DNA of 64,000 nt from Anaerolineales bacterium (GCA_026129255.1 JAHCIJ010000001.1:496001-560000); one strand, 5' to 3'. Positions 54,320 through 61,983 are shown, numbered from the stretch's first letter. Numbers and translations: made by a program. The notes: a model not told the origin generated them from the letters alone.

Positions 54320-54835
54320 TCAACCCTCCAGGATGGCGCGCATCCAAGGGAGGTGCTCGTCGTAATGGTGCGAACTGTTGCCAGTGATGTAATCAAAGAT
54401 CGGCGTGGTGGATTTGCTGTTCGGTTGGTAGTGGTTGTAGGGGAGTTGCAGCTCCTCCTCGGTCATCGCTTCCGTACGCGCCAACAACGCGTTGTGTTTG
54501 GCTTCTACTTCCTTGCGTACAGTATCCAGCGGCAGGTCTTTGTAGCGTTGCTGCAGGATGCCGTTCACCACGTCATACGTTTCCGCCAGTGTCACCCAAT
54601 CTTCGCGCGAGATCTCCATGTAATCCCGGCGCGGCTTGCCATCCAACACGGCCACCATGCTGCCCGCCCACACGGAGAGGTGCATCAGGTGATCTTTGGC
54701 GGTCCAGCCTGCGGCATCCGTTGGCTCACTTAGTTGCTTGTCACTGTACTCACTCACAAAAGCCTGCAGACGTTCCCAGCCGGCTTGCATTTCTTGCAGC
54801 AACTTCTCTTTACTAAAGTCTGTTGCTTCGCTCAT
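54320..54835 (-). CDS. DinB/ClbS-like four-helix protein
   Basis: A 171-residue protein with the DinB-like helical-bundle pattern: FSKEKLLQEMQAGWERLQAF, then GWTAKDHLMHLSVW with a metal-ligand His candidate near 47-52, and a late HHYDEHLPW with a His pair near 160. This matches the ClbS/DfsB or general DinB group, whose members are thiol-dependent transferases or cyclopropane hydrolases; which one is unknown. It starts 4 bp inside the end of the preceding DUF3592 gene (ATGA-type overlap). Confidence 0.8.
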   Translation of the reverse strand: MSEATDFSKEKLLQEMQAGWERLQAFVSEYSDKQLSEPTDAAGWTAKDHLMHLSVWAGSMVAVLDGKPRRDYMEISREDWVTLAETYDVVNGILQQRYKDLPLDTVRKEVEAKHNALLARTEAMTEEELQLPYNHYQPNSKSTTPIFDYITGNSSHHYDEHLPWMRAILEG

Positions 54836-55269
54836 TCAGCACTCCCTTTGGATGCTAAAAGGCCGCCGACTATCACCAGGTTCAAGGTCACAAAGAGAAC
54901 GGCCACGGTGCCGCCTATCATGGTCGGCAGCAGCCACAGCTCCGAAAACTTGTTGATGGCAGCTTTGCTTAAGTTCTGCGGGTTGTAGACCACCTCGACC
55001 TCCTGACCCACCTTGTAGGCGGGCGGGTAGCTGGCGGTCATTCCTTCGATCTGCAGTGTGCGATCGCCTATGGTGAAGGTCACCACCGGGCTATACAGCG
55101 TGTCGCCTTCGCTGTCGGTACTTTGCACCAGCCCGATCACTTGACCGGTGGTTTTCTCGCCCTGGAGGGCTAGCTCAAAGCTTTCACGGCTCAACAACAC
55201 CGCAACGATAGTGAGCGCGGCCAGGAGCGCGTTCACTAGCAGCAGAGGAAGGAGTCTACCTATCTTCAT
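54832..55269 (-). CDS. DUF3592-family membrane protein
   Basis: A 145-residue protein with an N-terminal helix, the DUF3592 core (TTGQVIGLVQSTDSEGDTLYSPVVTFTIGDR, then PPAYKVGQEVEVVYNPQN) and a C-terminal helix. Compared with its two neighbours it lacks the CCVY Cys pair, having TLYSPV instead. Overlaps the DinB-like gene. Function unknown. Confidence 0.82.
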   Translation of the reverse strand: MKIGRLLPLLLVNALLAALTIVAVLLSRESFELALQGEKTTGQVIGLVQSTDSEGDTLYSPVVTFTIGDRTLQIEGMTASYPPAYKVGQEVEVVYNPQNLSKAAINKFSELWLLPTMIGGTVAVLFVTLNLVIVGGLLASKGSAE

Positions 55270-55278
55270 CGCTCAGAG

Positions 55279-55932
55279 CTAGTCGTTGTCTGATTCAAAG
55301 ACAGGGCGGCCGCTGCGCATCCTTGAGATGGCAAATCCATTGAGCACAACAAACAGGATCAGCGCTGCGCCGCACAACATGGCCGGTACCATCCACAATT
55401 CACTGAACGAATTGACGGCGGCATCGCTGGGGTTACTGACGTTGTAGATGATCTCAGCCTCTTGCCCCACGCGATAGGCAGGTGGGTCGCTGGCGTTCAT
55501 GCTTTCAAAAGAGTAGCGGCGGCCATTTACTGTGTATTCGAATACCGGTGAATAGACGCAGCAACCGTCTTCGTCGGAGGATGCCGACAGCTCGATCACC
55601 CGCGCCATCGTGGTTTCCCCGTTGGTAGTGAGCGTATAGCCGCGCCAGCCAAACCAGGCGCCGCCGATGACCATGGCCACCACCATCAAGTTGAACACCG
55701 CCAGCAGGAGCAGATTGCCAAGCATGCTTGGCCCGCGCGGGCCTTCTCTCTCGGCTTTTTCAAGGATCTTGTTGGCTCGCCCTTCTTGTTTGCTGGCCAT
55801 CCTCTCGGATTTTTCAAGGATCTTGTTGACTCGCTCCTCTTGTTTGCTGGCCATCCTCTCGCTGTATTCAAGCATCTTGTTCACTCGCTCTTCCTGCTTG
55901 CGAGCCATCTTCTCAATCTTGTCTTCGTCCAT
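55279..55932 (-). CDS. DUF3592-family protein with three tandem 18-residue N-terminal repeats
   Basis: A 217-residue protein. Residues 9-62 are three copies of an 18-residue unit (MARKQEERVNKMLEYSER, MASKQEERVNKILEKSER, MASKQEGRANKILEKAER), predicted to be a charged coiled coil. A membrane helix follows (NLLLLAVFNLMVVAMVIGGAWFG region), then the DUF3592 core with GCCVYSPVFEYTVNG and PPAYRVGQEAEIIYN, then a second helix. AAAGGAG sits upstream of the ATG at 55932. First gene of the DUF3592 operon; the cytoplasmic coiled coil may mediate oligomerisation. Confidence 0.82.
   Translation of the reverse strand: MDEDKIEKMARKQEERVNKMLEYSERMASKQEERVNKILEKSERMASKQEGRANKILEKAEREGPRGPSMLGNLLLLAVFNLMVVAMVIGGAWFGWRGYTLTTNGETTMARVIELSASSDEDGCCVYSPVFEYTVNGRRYSFESMNASDPPAYRVGQEAEIIYNVSNPSDAAVNSFSELWMVPAMLCGAALILFVVLNGFAISRMRSGRPVFESDND
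55747..55908 (-). repeat. Three tandem 54-bp coding repeats
   Basis: The DNA encoding the three 18-residue units is itself repetitive (the CTTGTTTGCTGGCCATCCTC junction occurs twice), so copy number is likely to vary by slippage. Confidence 0.8.
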
Positions 55933-56045
55933 CTTAAACTCCTTTAGGCGAATAGTAAGCTGCATTGTACAACGTATGTCTGCTCTGGTTATTATTGCTG
56001 ACTGGGCGTGTAAAATACCTCTACCAACGTATTGGGAGAGATATC

Positions 56046-56936
56046 TTGGCAAAGCGTCCTTTTGGCGGCCAGTCTGCTGCAGACTTTGATTTCAAATCGA
56101 TCGTGTATGAAAAGAAGGATGGCCGCGCCACGGTCACCTTCAACCGACCGCAGGTACTCAACGCCGTCAACCACCAGGTACTCACCGAGCTCAATGTGGC
56201 TCTCAAGGACGCTAGCTGGGACGACTCTGTGGCAGTACTGGTGCTGACCGGGGCGGGGGAGCGCGCCTTCTGCACCGGGGCCGACCTGGACGAGCAGAAG
56301 CAGTTCCTGCAGCGCCCGCGTGACTATTGGAAGTGGATGGGCGACTTTATTGAGGTACATGAGCGCCTGCGCAACCTGGGCAAGCCGGCCGTGGCGCGCC
56401 TCAACGGCATCGTGGTCGGCGGCGGCAATGAGTTCAACATGAGCTGCGACCTGGCGATTGCCGCGGACGACATCTACATTCGCCATGTCGGCACCAGCCA
56501 CGGCAGCGTGCCCCTGGCAGGCGCCACGCAGTTTTTGCCCATCATCGTGGGCGAACGCCGGGCGCGCGAAATCCTGTTCCTGAATGAAGAGATTCCCGCC
56601 GCCAAGGCCGAAGAGTGGGGTTTGGTGAACTGGGCCGTGCCGCGCGCCGAGCTGGACGCCAAGGTAGATGAGATCGTGGAGAAGCTCAAGGCTAAGTTCC
56701 CTGAGAAGACGCGCTACACCAAGCAGCAGCTCAATTTCTGGCGAGACCTCAGCTGGCACACCACCATCGGCCACGGGCGTGACTGGCTGGCGGTGCACAA
56801 CACCAGCCCGGAGACCTGGGAGGGCGTGCGTGCCTTCGATGAGAAGCGCAAGCCGGATTATGGCGAGATCCGCCGCCGTTGGGCGGAGGATGACGCGCCC
56901 GAGTGGCTGGGCGGGGAAGTGCCCAAAAACGACTAA
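56046..56936 (+). CDS. Enoyl-CoA hydratase/isomerase family protein of the phenylacetate cluster
   Basis: A 296-residue crotonase, longer than usual. TTG start at 56046 with GGGAGAG upstream. AFCTGADLDEQ near 70 and GGGNEFNMSCDLAIAADD near 117-134 form the oxyanion hole; but the second catalytic segment reads GTSHGSVPLAGATQFLP rather than FxxPExxxGxxPGAGG, so the usual Glu is missing and the reaction is probably not simple hydration. The C-terminal 60 residues (ETWEGVRAFDEKRKPDYGEI) are typical of synthase- or ring-acting members. It heads the ALDH-paaABCD cluster, so an isomerase or hydrolase acting on ring-epoxide or oxepin-CoA is a plausible guess. Confidence 0.78.
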   Translation: MAKRPFGGQSAADFDFKSIVYEKKDGRATVTFNRPQVLNAVNHQVLTELNVALKDASWDDSVAVLVLTGAGERAFCTGADLDEQKQFLQRPRDYWKWMGDFIEVHERLRNLGKPAVARLNGIVVGGGNEFNMSCDLAIAADDIYIRHVGTSHGSVPLAGATQFLPIIVGERRAREILFLNEEIPAAKAEEWGLVNWAVPRAELDAKVDEIVEKLKAKFPEKTRYTKQQLNFWRDLSWHTTIGHGRDWLAVHNTSPETWEGVRAFDEKRKPDYGEIRRRWAEDDAPEWLGGEVPKND

Positions 56937-56985
56937 CAGACCAGTCGACTGGTTTGCTGGTCAATTAGTCAGTTAAAATCTGGTC
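56932..56985. repeat. Palindrome of GGTC/GACC units, family B, in the ALDH leader
   Basis: Outer GACTAAC and TTAGTC, inner perfect CCAGTCGACTGG (56941-56952), with CTGGTC units at about 8-bp spacing. It holds the stop codon of the upstream gene and the -10 of the next. Confidence 0.8.
56974..56979 (+). promoter_or_regulatory. -10 element 6 nt before the ALDH ATG, inside a repeat
   Basis: TAAAAT; no ribosome site before the ATG at 56986. Confidence 0.4.
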
Positions 56986-58485
56986 ATGACCAATCTTCCT
57001 GACTACTCGTTCCAACCTGCAACCCTCAAATTCCTTGAGGATTCCCCCAAGAAGCTGTTCATTAATAATGAATGGGTCGCGCCGCAATCTGGCGAGACCT
57101 TTGCCACGCGCAACCCGGCCAATGCCGCCGTGCTGGCCGAAGTGGCCCTGGCCAACGCCGCCGATGTCGACGCGGCCGTGGCCGCCGCCCAGGCCGCCTT
57201 CCCGGCCTGGGCCGGCATGATTGCCGGCGAGCGTGGCGCGCTGCTGTTCAAGCTGGCCGACCTTATCGACCAGCACGCCGATGTGCTCGCCGAGCTGGAG
57301 ACGCTGGACAATGGCAAGCCCATCCGCGTCGCCCGCCGCGGCGACCTGCCGTACGTAACCAAACACCTGCGCTACCAGGCGGGGTGGGCCGACAAGATTG
57401 AAGGCAGCACCGTCCCGGTCACCTTCCCGAATCAGTTCGTATACACCCGCCGCGAGCCGCTGGGCGTCGTCGGCGCAATCATCCCGTGGAACTTTCCGCT
57501 GCTCATGGCCATCTGGAAACTCGGCCCGGCGCTGGCGGCGGGCAACACCCTGATCCTCAAGCCCGCCGAGCAGACGCCGCTGACCGCGCTGTACCTGGCC
57601 GAGCTGGCGCGGGAAGCTGGCTTTCCGCCTGGCGTGCTCAACGTGCTCACCGGGCCGGGGCTGCCCACCGGCGCTGCCATGGCTGAGCATGCCCACATCG
57701 CCAAGCTGGCCTTCACCGGCTCTACTTCGGTCGGCGCTCGCATCATGGAAGCCGCCGCCAAGAGCAACCTCAAGCGGGTCAGCCTGGAGCTGGGCGGCAA
57801 GTCGCCCAATGTCATCTTTGCCGACTCAGACATTCCCGCTGCCATCCGCGGCGCGCAGTGGGCCGTGTTCAGCACAGCCGGGCAGGAGTGCGTAGCCGGC
57901 ACGCGCTTGTTTGTCGAGCGCGGCGTGTACGACCAGGTGCTGGAGGGGCTGACTGCCAACGTCGGCAAGATGGTGGTTGACCACGGCTTCGCCGAGAAGG
58001 TGCACGTTGGCCCGCTCATCAGCGCCGAGCAGTTGGAGCGCGTGGCTGGCTATATTGATGAAGGCAAAAAAGCCGGCGCAGAAATTCTCGCCGGCGGCGA
58101 ACGCCTGGGCGATGGCCTGAAGGATGGCTATTTCCTCAAGCCGACTGTGTTCAGCTATTCGGATGACTCGCTGCGTTTGGTGCAGGAGGAAATCTTTGGC
58201 CCGGTGGCGGCGGTCACTGCCTTCGATGACGAGGACGAGCTCATTGCCCGCGCCAACGCCACGCAGTACGGTCTGGCCGCCGGCGTGTGGACGCGTGACA
58301 TCGGCAAGGCACACCGCTACGCCCACGCCGTGCAAGCTGGCACCGTGTGGATCAATGGCTACGGTATGATCGACCCGGCTGCTCCGTTTGGCGGCTACAA
58401 AATGTCTGGCTTCGGTCGCGAGATGGGCAAGGAAGCCATTGACCTGTACACGCAGGTCAAAACCGTTTGGGTGAATACGCAGTGA
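56986..58485 (+). CDS. Aldehyde dehydrogenase
   Basis: A 499-residue NAD(P)-dependent ALDH. NAD-binding IIPWNFPLLMAIWKLGPALA near 165-184; general-base Glu in VSLELGGKSPNVIF near 266-275; nucleophile Cys in AGQECVAG near 301-304; C-terminal PFGGYKMSGFGREMG near 466-480. These are standard for acyl-aldehyde oxidising ALDHs. Between an enoyl-CoA hydratase family gene and paaA, it may oxidise phenylacetaldehyde to phenylacetate, or act on the semialdehyde of the ring-opening step, since no PaaZ fusion is present. Start ATG 56986 fits the family N-terminus. Confidence 0.93.
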   Translation: MTNLPDYSFQPATLKFLEDSPKKLFINNEWVAPQSGETFATRNPANAAVLAEVALANAADVDAAVAAAQAAFPAWAGMIAGERGALLFKLADLIDQHADVLAELETLDNGKPIRVARRGDLPYVTKHLRYQAGWADKIEGSTVPVTFPNQFVYTRREPLGVVGAIIPWNFPLLMAIWKLGPALAAGNTLILKPAEQTPLTALYLAELAREAGFPPGVLNVLTGPGLPTGAAMAEHAHIAKLAFTGSTSVGARIMEAAAKSNLKRVSLELGGKSPNVIFADSDIPAAIRGAQWAVFSTAGQECVAGTRLFVERGVYDQVLEGLTANVGKMVVDHGFAEKVHVGPLISAEQLERVAGYIDEGKKAGAEILAGGERLGDGLKDGYFLKPTVFSYSDDSLRLVQEEIFGPVAAVTAFDDEDELIARANATQYGLAAGVWTRDIGKAHRYAHAVQAGTVWINGYGMIDPAAPFGGYKMSGFGREMGKEAIDLYTQVKTVWVNTQ

Positions 58486-58490
58486 GGTAA

Positions 58491-58577
58491 GTGAGCAGTG
58501 AATAGTGATGTGTGAGCAGGAAATCTCTAATCTCCAATCTCGGTTTCCTGGTCACTGTTCACTAATCACCAATCACT
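58491..58577. repeat. Heptad palindrome, family A, between ALDH and paaA
   Basis: Left arm GTGAGCAGTGAATAGTGATG and right arm GGTCACTGTTCACTAATCAC in 7-bp register. The loop is itself three heptads AATCTCT, AATCTCC, AATCTCG (58522-58542). Confidence 0.88.
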
Positions 58578-58608
58578 CCCCTTGATACAATCATCCTGTC
58601 GAGGAACC

Positions 58609-59583
58609 ATGTACGGCGCAGACGTAGAGCAGATCGCTATCCAACTCAACGAAGATCCGCAGAAGCTGGCGGATTTCGAGGCGCGCATTGCGCGCGGCGA
58701 GAAGATTGAGCCGGGCGATTGGATGCCGGCCGAGTACCGCCGCCAGCTCATCCGCATGATCAGCCAGCATGCCCACAGCGAAGTCGTGGGCATGCTGCCC
58801 GAGGGCGCCTGGATTACGCGTGCGCCTTCGCTGCGCCGCAAGCTCATCCTTCTGGCCAAGGTGCAAGACGAGGCCGGCCACGGCCAATACCTGTACCACG
58901 CCGCCGAGACCCTCGGGGCGACGCGCGAAGAAATGCTCGACGCGCTGCTCGACGGCAAGGCCAAGTATTCCAGCATCTTCAACTATCACACCACGAGCTG
59001 GGCAGACAACGGCGCCATCGGTTGGCTGGTGGATGGTGCCGCCATCCTGAATCAGACCATGCTGGCGCGCTGCTCCTACGGCCCGTACTCCCGCGCCATG
59101 GTGCGCATTTGTATGGAGGAGAACTTCCACCGCAAGCAGGGCCAGGAAATGATCATCCTGTACTCGCAAGGCACACCCATCCAGCGCGCCATGGTGCAAG
59201 ACGCCATCACGCGCTGGTGGTGGCCCACGCTGATGATGTTCGGCCCGCACGATGCGGACAGCCCCAACAGTGGCGTACTCATCCGCTGGGGCATCAAGAC
59301 CCGCACCAATGACGAGTTGCGCCAGGAATTCATCAACCAGCTGGTGCCGGATTTGCAGGCTTGTGGCATCGTATTGCCTGACCCGAACCTGCACTACGAC
59401 GAGGCGTCAGGCAACTGGCGCACCGGCCCCATCGACTGGGACGAATTCTGGAGTGTGCTCAAGGGCAACGGCCCGGCCAACGCCGAGCGCATGGCCGCCC
59501 GCCGCCTGGCGCACGCCGACGGCGCCTGGGTGCGCGAGGCGGCCGCGGCGTATGCAGCCAAAAATCAACAGCAAGTGAATTGA
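58609..59583 (+). CDS. paaA: Phenylacetyl-CoA epoxidase, catalytic subunit A
   Basis: A 324-residue diiron subunit of the 1,2-phenylacetyl-CoA epoxidase. Iron ligands are visible in [19 protein letters not shown] near 85-103 (Glu and His of DExxH) and [13 protein letters not shown] near 170-182 (ExxH). Length matches E. coli PaaA. GAGGAACC precedes the ATG at 58609. Followed by paaB, paaC and paaD, the order known from other phyla; the reductase paaE is not in the window. By family the enzyme needs O2. Confidence 0.95.
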   Translation: MYGADVEQIAIQLNEDPQKLADFEARIARGEKIEPGDWMPAEYRRQLIRMISQHAHSEVVGMLPEGAWITRAPSLRRKLILLAKVQDEAGHGQYLYHAAETLGATREEMLDALLDGKAKYSSIFNYHTTSWADNGAIGWLVDGAAILNQTMLARCSYGPYSRAMVRICMEENFHRKQGQEMIILYSQGTPIQRAMVQDAITRWWWPTLMMFGPHDADSPNSGVLIRWGIKTRTNDELRQEFINQLVPDLQACGIVLPDPNLHYDEASGNWRTGPIDWDEFWSVLKGNGPANAERMAARRLAHADGAWVREAAAAYAAKNQQQVN

Positions 59584-59584
59584 T

Positions 59585-59664
59585 GATTTCTGATTTTAGA
59601 TTTTTGATTTGCCCTCAATTTGGAGCTCAATTTGCAATCTGAAATCAGCAATCAAAAATCTGCA
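59585..59664. repeat. Heptad palindrome GATTTNN, family D, between paaA and paaB
   Basis: Four exact 7-bp units GATTTCT, GATTTTA, GATTTTT, GATTTGC (59585-59612); the right arm, read in reverse complement, gives AGATTTT, TGATTGC, TGATTTC, AGATTGC. It ends at the paaB start codon. Confidence 0.88.
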
Positions 59665-60210
59665 ATGGATACTCAATGGCCCCGCTACATGGTCTTCCAG
59701 CAGGAGGGTCCTGACCAGCCCATGGTGCACAACGGTACCGTGCACGCGCCGGATGCGGAGCTGGCCATGCTCAACGCCCGCGATGTCTTCGTGCGCCGGC
59801 CGGAAGCCGTCCAGCTTTGGGTAGTGCTAGCGGATGTGATTTTTACGCAAACGCAAGAAGAGCTCGAAAAAGCAGAACCCGTCGACCAGTCAACTAGTCA
59901 ACTAGTCGACTATTACGTCTTCGGCAAATTTACTCAACAAGCCCAATGCCGCCATATCGGCCAAGTGCAGGCCAGCTCGCCACAGGTCGCGGTAGCGGCG
60001 GCCATCGCCACCTTTGCAGACAAGCAGCCGCTGTGGTGGTGGGTCTTCCCAGCCAGCACCGTGCTCAAGAACGAGAGCAGTGAATCTGATCCTATGTTCT
60101 CCGCTGCTCGTTACAAAACCTTCAAAGATCAAGCTGAATATCCGGTAATCACCATGATGCGTGAATTGCGGGCTAAAGCAAACCACAAAGACACGGAGAA
60201 CACAAAGTGA
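59665..60210 (+). CDS. paaB: Phenylacetyl-CoA epoxidase subunit B, tandem PaaB-like domains
   Basis: A 181-residue protein, about twice the length of classical PaaB. Residues 1-70 (WPRYMVFQQEGPDQPMVHNG, then AMLNARDVFVRRPEAVQLWV) match PaaB. Residues 84-172 (DYYVFGKFTQQAQCRHIGQV, then WWWVFPASTVLKN and FSAARYKTF) repeat the same order of features, so it is a fused pair. The linker, residues 73-83 (VDQSTSQLVDY), is encoded by an 8-bp-unit palindrome of family B. The last nine residues (NHKDTENTK) and the stop are encoded by the arm of a family C palindrome. The ATG at 59665 is used. PaaB is the structural bridge of the PaaABC complex. Confidence 0.88.
   Translation: MDTQWPRYMVFQQEGPDQPMVHNGTVHAPDAELAMLNARDVFVRRPEAVQLWVVLADVIFTQTQEELEKAEPVDQSTSQLVDYYVFGKFTQQAQCRHIGQVQASSPQVAVAAAIATFADKQPLWWWVFPASTVLKNESSESDPMFSAARYKTFKDQAEYPVITMMRELRAKANHKDTENTK
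59881..59910. repeat. Family B palindrome inside paaB
   Basis: GTCGAC...GTCGAC with three 8-bp units (GTCAACTA, GTCAACTA, GTCGACTA), in frame at the domain junction. Confidence 0.85.
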
Positions 60211-60269
60211 AAACCTTTGTGAACCAAGGATTTTCTTTGTGCCCTTTTTGCCCTTTGTGCCTTTGTGGA
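60181..60269. repeat. Palindrome of CACAAAG units, family C, between paaB and paaC
   Basis: Left arm AACCACAAAGACACGGAGAA plus CACAAAG; right arm CTTTGTGCC...CTTTGTGCCTTTGTGG. The left arm encodes the end of PaaB; the right arm leads into the paaC ribosome site. Confidence 0.85.
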
Positions 60270-60277
60270 GAGAAGTA

Positions 60278-61057
60278 ATGGAGCGCACCCACCAATACGC
60301 CCTTAGCGGTTACCTGATTGCCTTGGCCGACGATGAACTCATCCTCGGTCATCGCGACTCGGAGTGGACTGGGCACGCGCCCATTCTCGAAGAGGACATC
60401 GCCTTCGCCAACTTGGCCCTCGACGAGATCGGCCACGCCAAACTTTGGTACGAGCTGGCGGCTGACTTGCTGGGCGAGGACAAGACCATCTATCCTGACA
60501 AGCTAGTATATTTCCGAGACGCGGCTCAGTTCCGCAACATACAGCTAGCCGAGTTGCCCAAGGGGGATTGGGCCTTTAGTACCTTGCGCCAATATCTCTT
60601 CGATGCCTTTGAGGCCCTGCGCCTCGAAGCCTTGAGCCAGAGCAGCTATACCCCGCTGGCCGAGATTGCCACCCGCATCCGCACCGAGGAGCTGTACCAC
60701 CTACGCCATTCGCAGGCCTGGGTGCTGCGCCTGGTCCTCGGCACAGAGGAGAGCGGCCGCCGCATGCAGGCCGCGCTGGATGCGTTGTGGCCGTATGCGC
60801 GGGCGCTGGCCGCGCCGCTGCCCGGCGAAGCCGACTTGCACGCTGCCGGCATCGTGCCCAGCAGCGCCGCGTTATTCGAACACTGGTCCAGTGAAGCGAT
60901 TGCCTTTTTGCAGTCGGCTAATTTGTCAATCCCCTCATCCTTCATCCCTCATCCTTCATCCCTTGTGGATTCGCGCCGCGTCCATTCTGAATACTTTCCC
61001 GCCCTCATCCAAGACCTGCAAGCAGTCGCCCGTCTCGACCCGGAGGCGCAATGGTGA
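60278..61057 (+). CDS. paaC: Phenylacetyl-CoA epoxidase subunit C
   Basis: A 259-residue ferritin-like structural subunit that pairs with PaaA. ALSGYLIALADDELILGHRDSEW near 6-28, APILEEDIAFANLALDEIGHAK near 31-52 and RTEELYHLRHSQAW near 132-145 are family hallmarks. The ATG at 60278 has GGAGAGAAG upstream; longer frames would begin in a repeat. Residues 219-230 (PSSFIPHPSSLV) are encoded by four perfect heptads and are absent from classical PaaC, an in-frame insertion near the C-terminus. The 3' end overlaps paaD by 7 bp. Confidence 0.92.
   Translation: MERTHQYALSGYLIALADDELILGHRDSEWTGHAPILEEDIAFANLALDEIGHAKLWYELAADLLGEDKTIYPDKLVYFRDAAQFRNIQLAELPKGDWAFSTLRQYLFDAFEALRLEALSQSSYTPLAEIATRIRTEELYHLRHSQAWVLRLVLGTEESGRRMQAALDALWPYARALAAPLPGEADLHAAGIVPSSAALFEHWSSEAIAFLQSANLSIPSSFIPHPSSLVDSRRVHSEYFPALIQDLQAVARLDPEAQW
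60933..60967. repeat. Heptad array CYTCATC inside paaC, family F
   Basis: CCTCATC, CTTCATC, CCTCATC, CTTCATC in perfect 7-bp (and 14-bp) register, then a decayed unit CCTTGTG. Confidence 0.9.
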
Positions 61058-61575
61058 TGATGCACATGCAAGCTGGCGTAGGGGCGGGGTCTCCCCGCCC
61101 AAGCGAGGCCGAAGTGTGGGCTGCCCTCAGCGAAGTGCCTGACCCCGAAATGCCCATCGTGAATTTGGTGGAGCTGGGCATCGTCCGCGCCGCTGAGTGG
61201 CAGGGCGAGGAGCTGGTGGTGACTATCACGCCCACCTTCGCCGCCTGCCCAGCCTATGAGGTCATCGGCAGCAGCATCCGCCAGCGACTGCAGGCCGCCG
61301 GCGCGCCGCAAGTCGAGGTGCGTGTGCAGCACAGCCCGGCCTGGACTACCGAGTGGATGACTGCCGCGGCCCGCAGCAAGCTGCAGGCGGCTGGCCTGGC
61401 CCCGCCGCCGCGGCATGAAGGCAACCTCATCCAAGTGCTGATGGAGCCGGTGGCCTGCCCGCGCTGTGGCTCGTACCAGACCACTTTGCGCAACAATTTT
61501 GGCACCACACCCTGTCGCATGATCTACACCTGTGTGGATTGCAAAGAACCGTTTGAGATGTTCAAACCCCTGTAA
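61051..61575 (+). CDS. paaD: Phenylacetate degradation protein PaaD (Fe-S assembly-like)
   Basis: A 174-residue protein. The MIP18/DUF59 core starts at EVWAALSEVPDPEMPIVNLVELG near 20-42, with TFAACPAYEVIG near 60 carrying the conserved Cys. The C-terminus has a zinc- or iron-binding set CPRCGS...CVDCKEPF near 138-168. PaaD is needed to mature the PaaE reductase or PaaA iron site. The N-terminal 16 residues include AGVGAGSPRPS, encoded across a GC palindrome, and are probably a later addition; alternative start codons lie at 61060, 61063 and 61069. Overlaps paaC by 7 bp. Confidence 0.9.
   Translation: MVMMHMQAGVGAGSPRPSEAEVWAALSEVPDPEMPIVNLVELGIVRAAEWQGEELVVTITPTFAACPAYEVIGSSIRQRLQAAGAPQVEVRVQHSPAWTTEWMTAAARSKLQAAGLAPPPRHEGNLIQVLMEPVACPRCGSYQTTLRNNFGTTPCRMIYTCVDCKEPFEMFKPL
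61082..61100. repeat. GC-rich palindrome in the 5' end of paaD
   Basis: GGGCGGGG-TCT-CCCCGCCC, 8-bp perfect arms, within the paaD reading frame. Confidence 0.8.
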
Positions 61576-61580
61576 GACAA

Positions 61581-61671
61581 GTGAGCAGTGAAGAGTGACC
61601 AGTGATTAGTAAAAAGAACTAGCAAGATAGGATTTCCTGCTCACTGCTCACTGTTAACTACTCACTCTCAC
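61581..61671. repeat. Heptad palindrome, family A, after paaD
   Basis: Left arm GTGAGCAGTGAAGAGTGACC continued by AGTGATTAGT; right arm CTGCTCACTGCTCACTGTTA and CTACTCACTCTCAC. It begins 5 bp after the paaD stop and probably terminates the paa transcript. Confidence 0.88.
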
Positions 61672-61683
61672 CCAAGGAGTCTT

Positions 61684-61983
61684 ATGTCCAAACTCATCGC
61701 CCTCTACAAGCAGCCCGAAGACCCAGCCGCCTTTGACCAAGCCTATTTTGAAACCCATTTGCCGCTGATCGATAAAGTGCCTGGCTTGCAAAGCAAGCAG
61801 GTCACCCGCTTCACCCGCACGCTGGTGGGGGACGGCTATTACTTGATGGCCGAGATGCACTTTGCTGATGTAGACGCGCTCAAGGCGGCCATGAAGAGCC
61901 CCGAGATGGCCGCCGCCGGCGAGAATCTGGATTCATTCGCCAAAGGGCTGTATAGCTTGCTGTTCGCCGAAGACGCTGGATGA
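61684..61983 (+). CDS. EthD-family protein
   Basis: A 99-residue ferredoxin-like (dimeric alpha/beta barrel) protein with the EthD pattern: KLIALYKQPEDPAAFDQAYFETHLPLI and GYYLMAEMHFADVDALKAAM. The His of ETHLPL is the conserved residue. AAGGAG precedes the ATG. EthD-type proteins occur in oxidative degradation clusters and may act as small dehydratases or accessory proteins. Overlaps the next gene by 4 bp (ATGA). Confidence 0.88.
   Translation: MSKLIALYKQPEDPAAFDQAYFETHLPLIDKVPGLQSKQVTRFTRTLVGDGYYLMAEMHFADVDALKAAMKSPEMAAAGENLDSFAKGLYSLLFAEDAG

Noticed and set aside
60933..60967. Heptad array as a CRISPR or VNTR outside genes
   Set aside because: It is in frame inside paaC and too short for CRISPR repeats.
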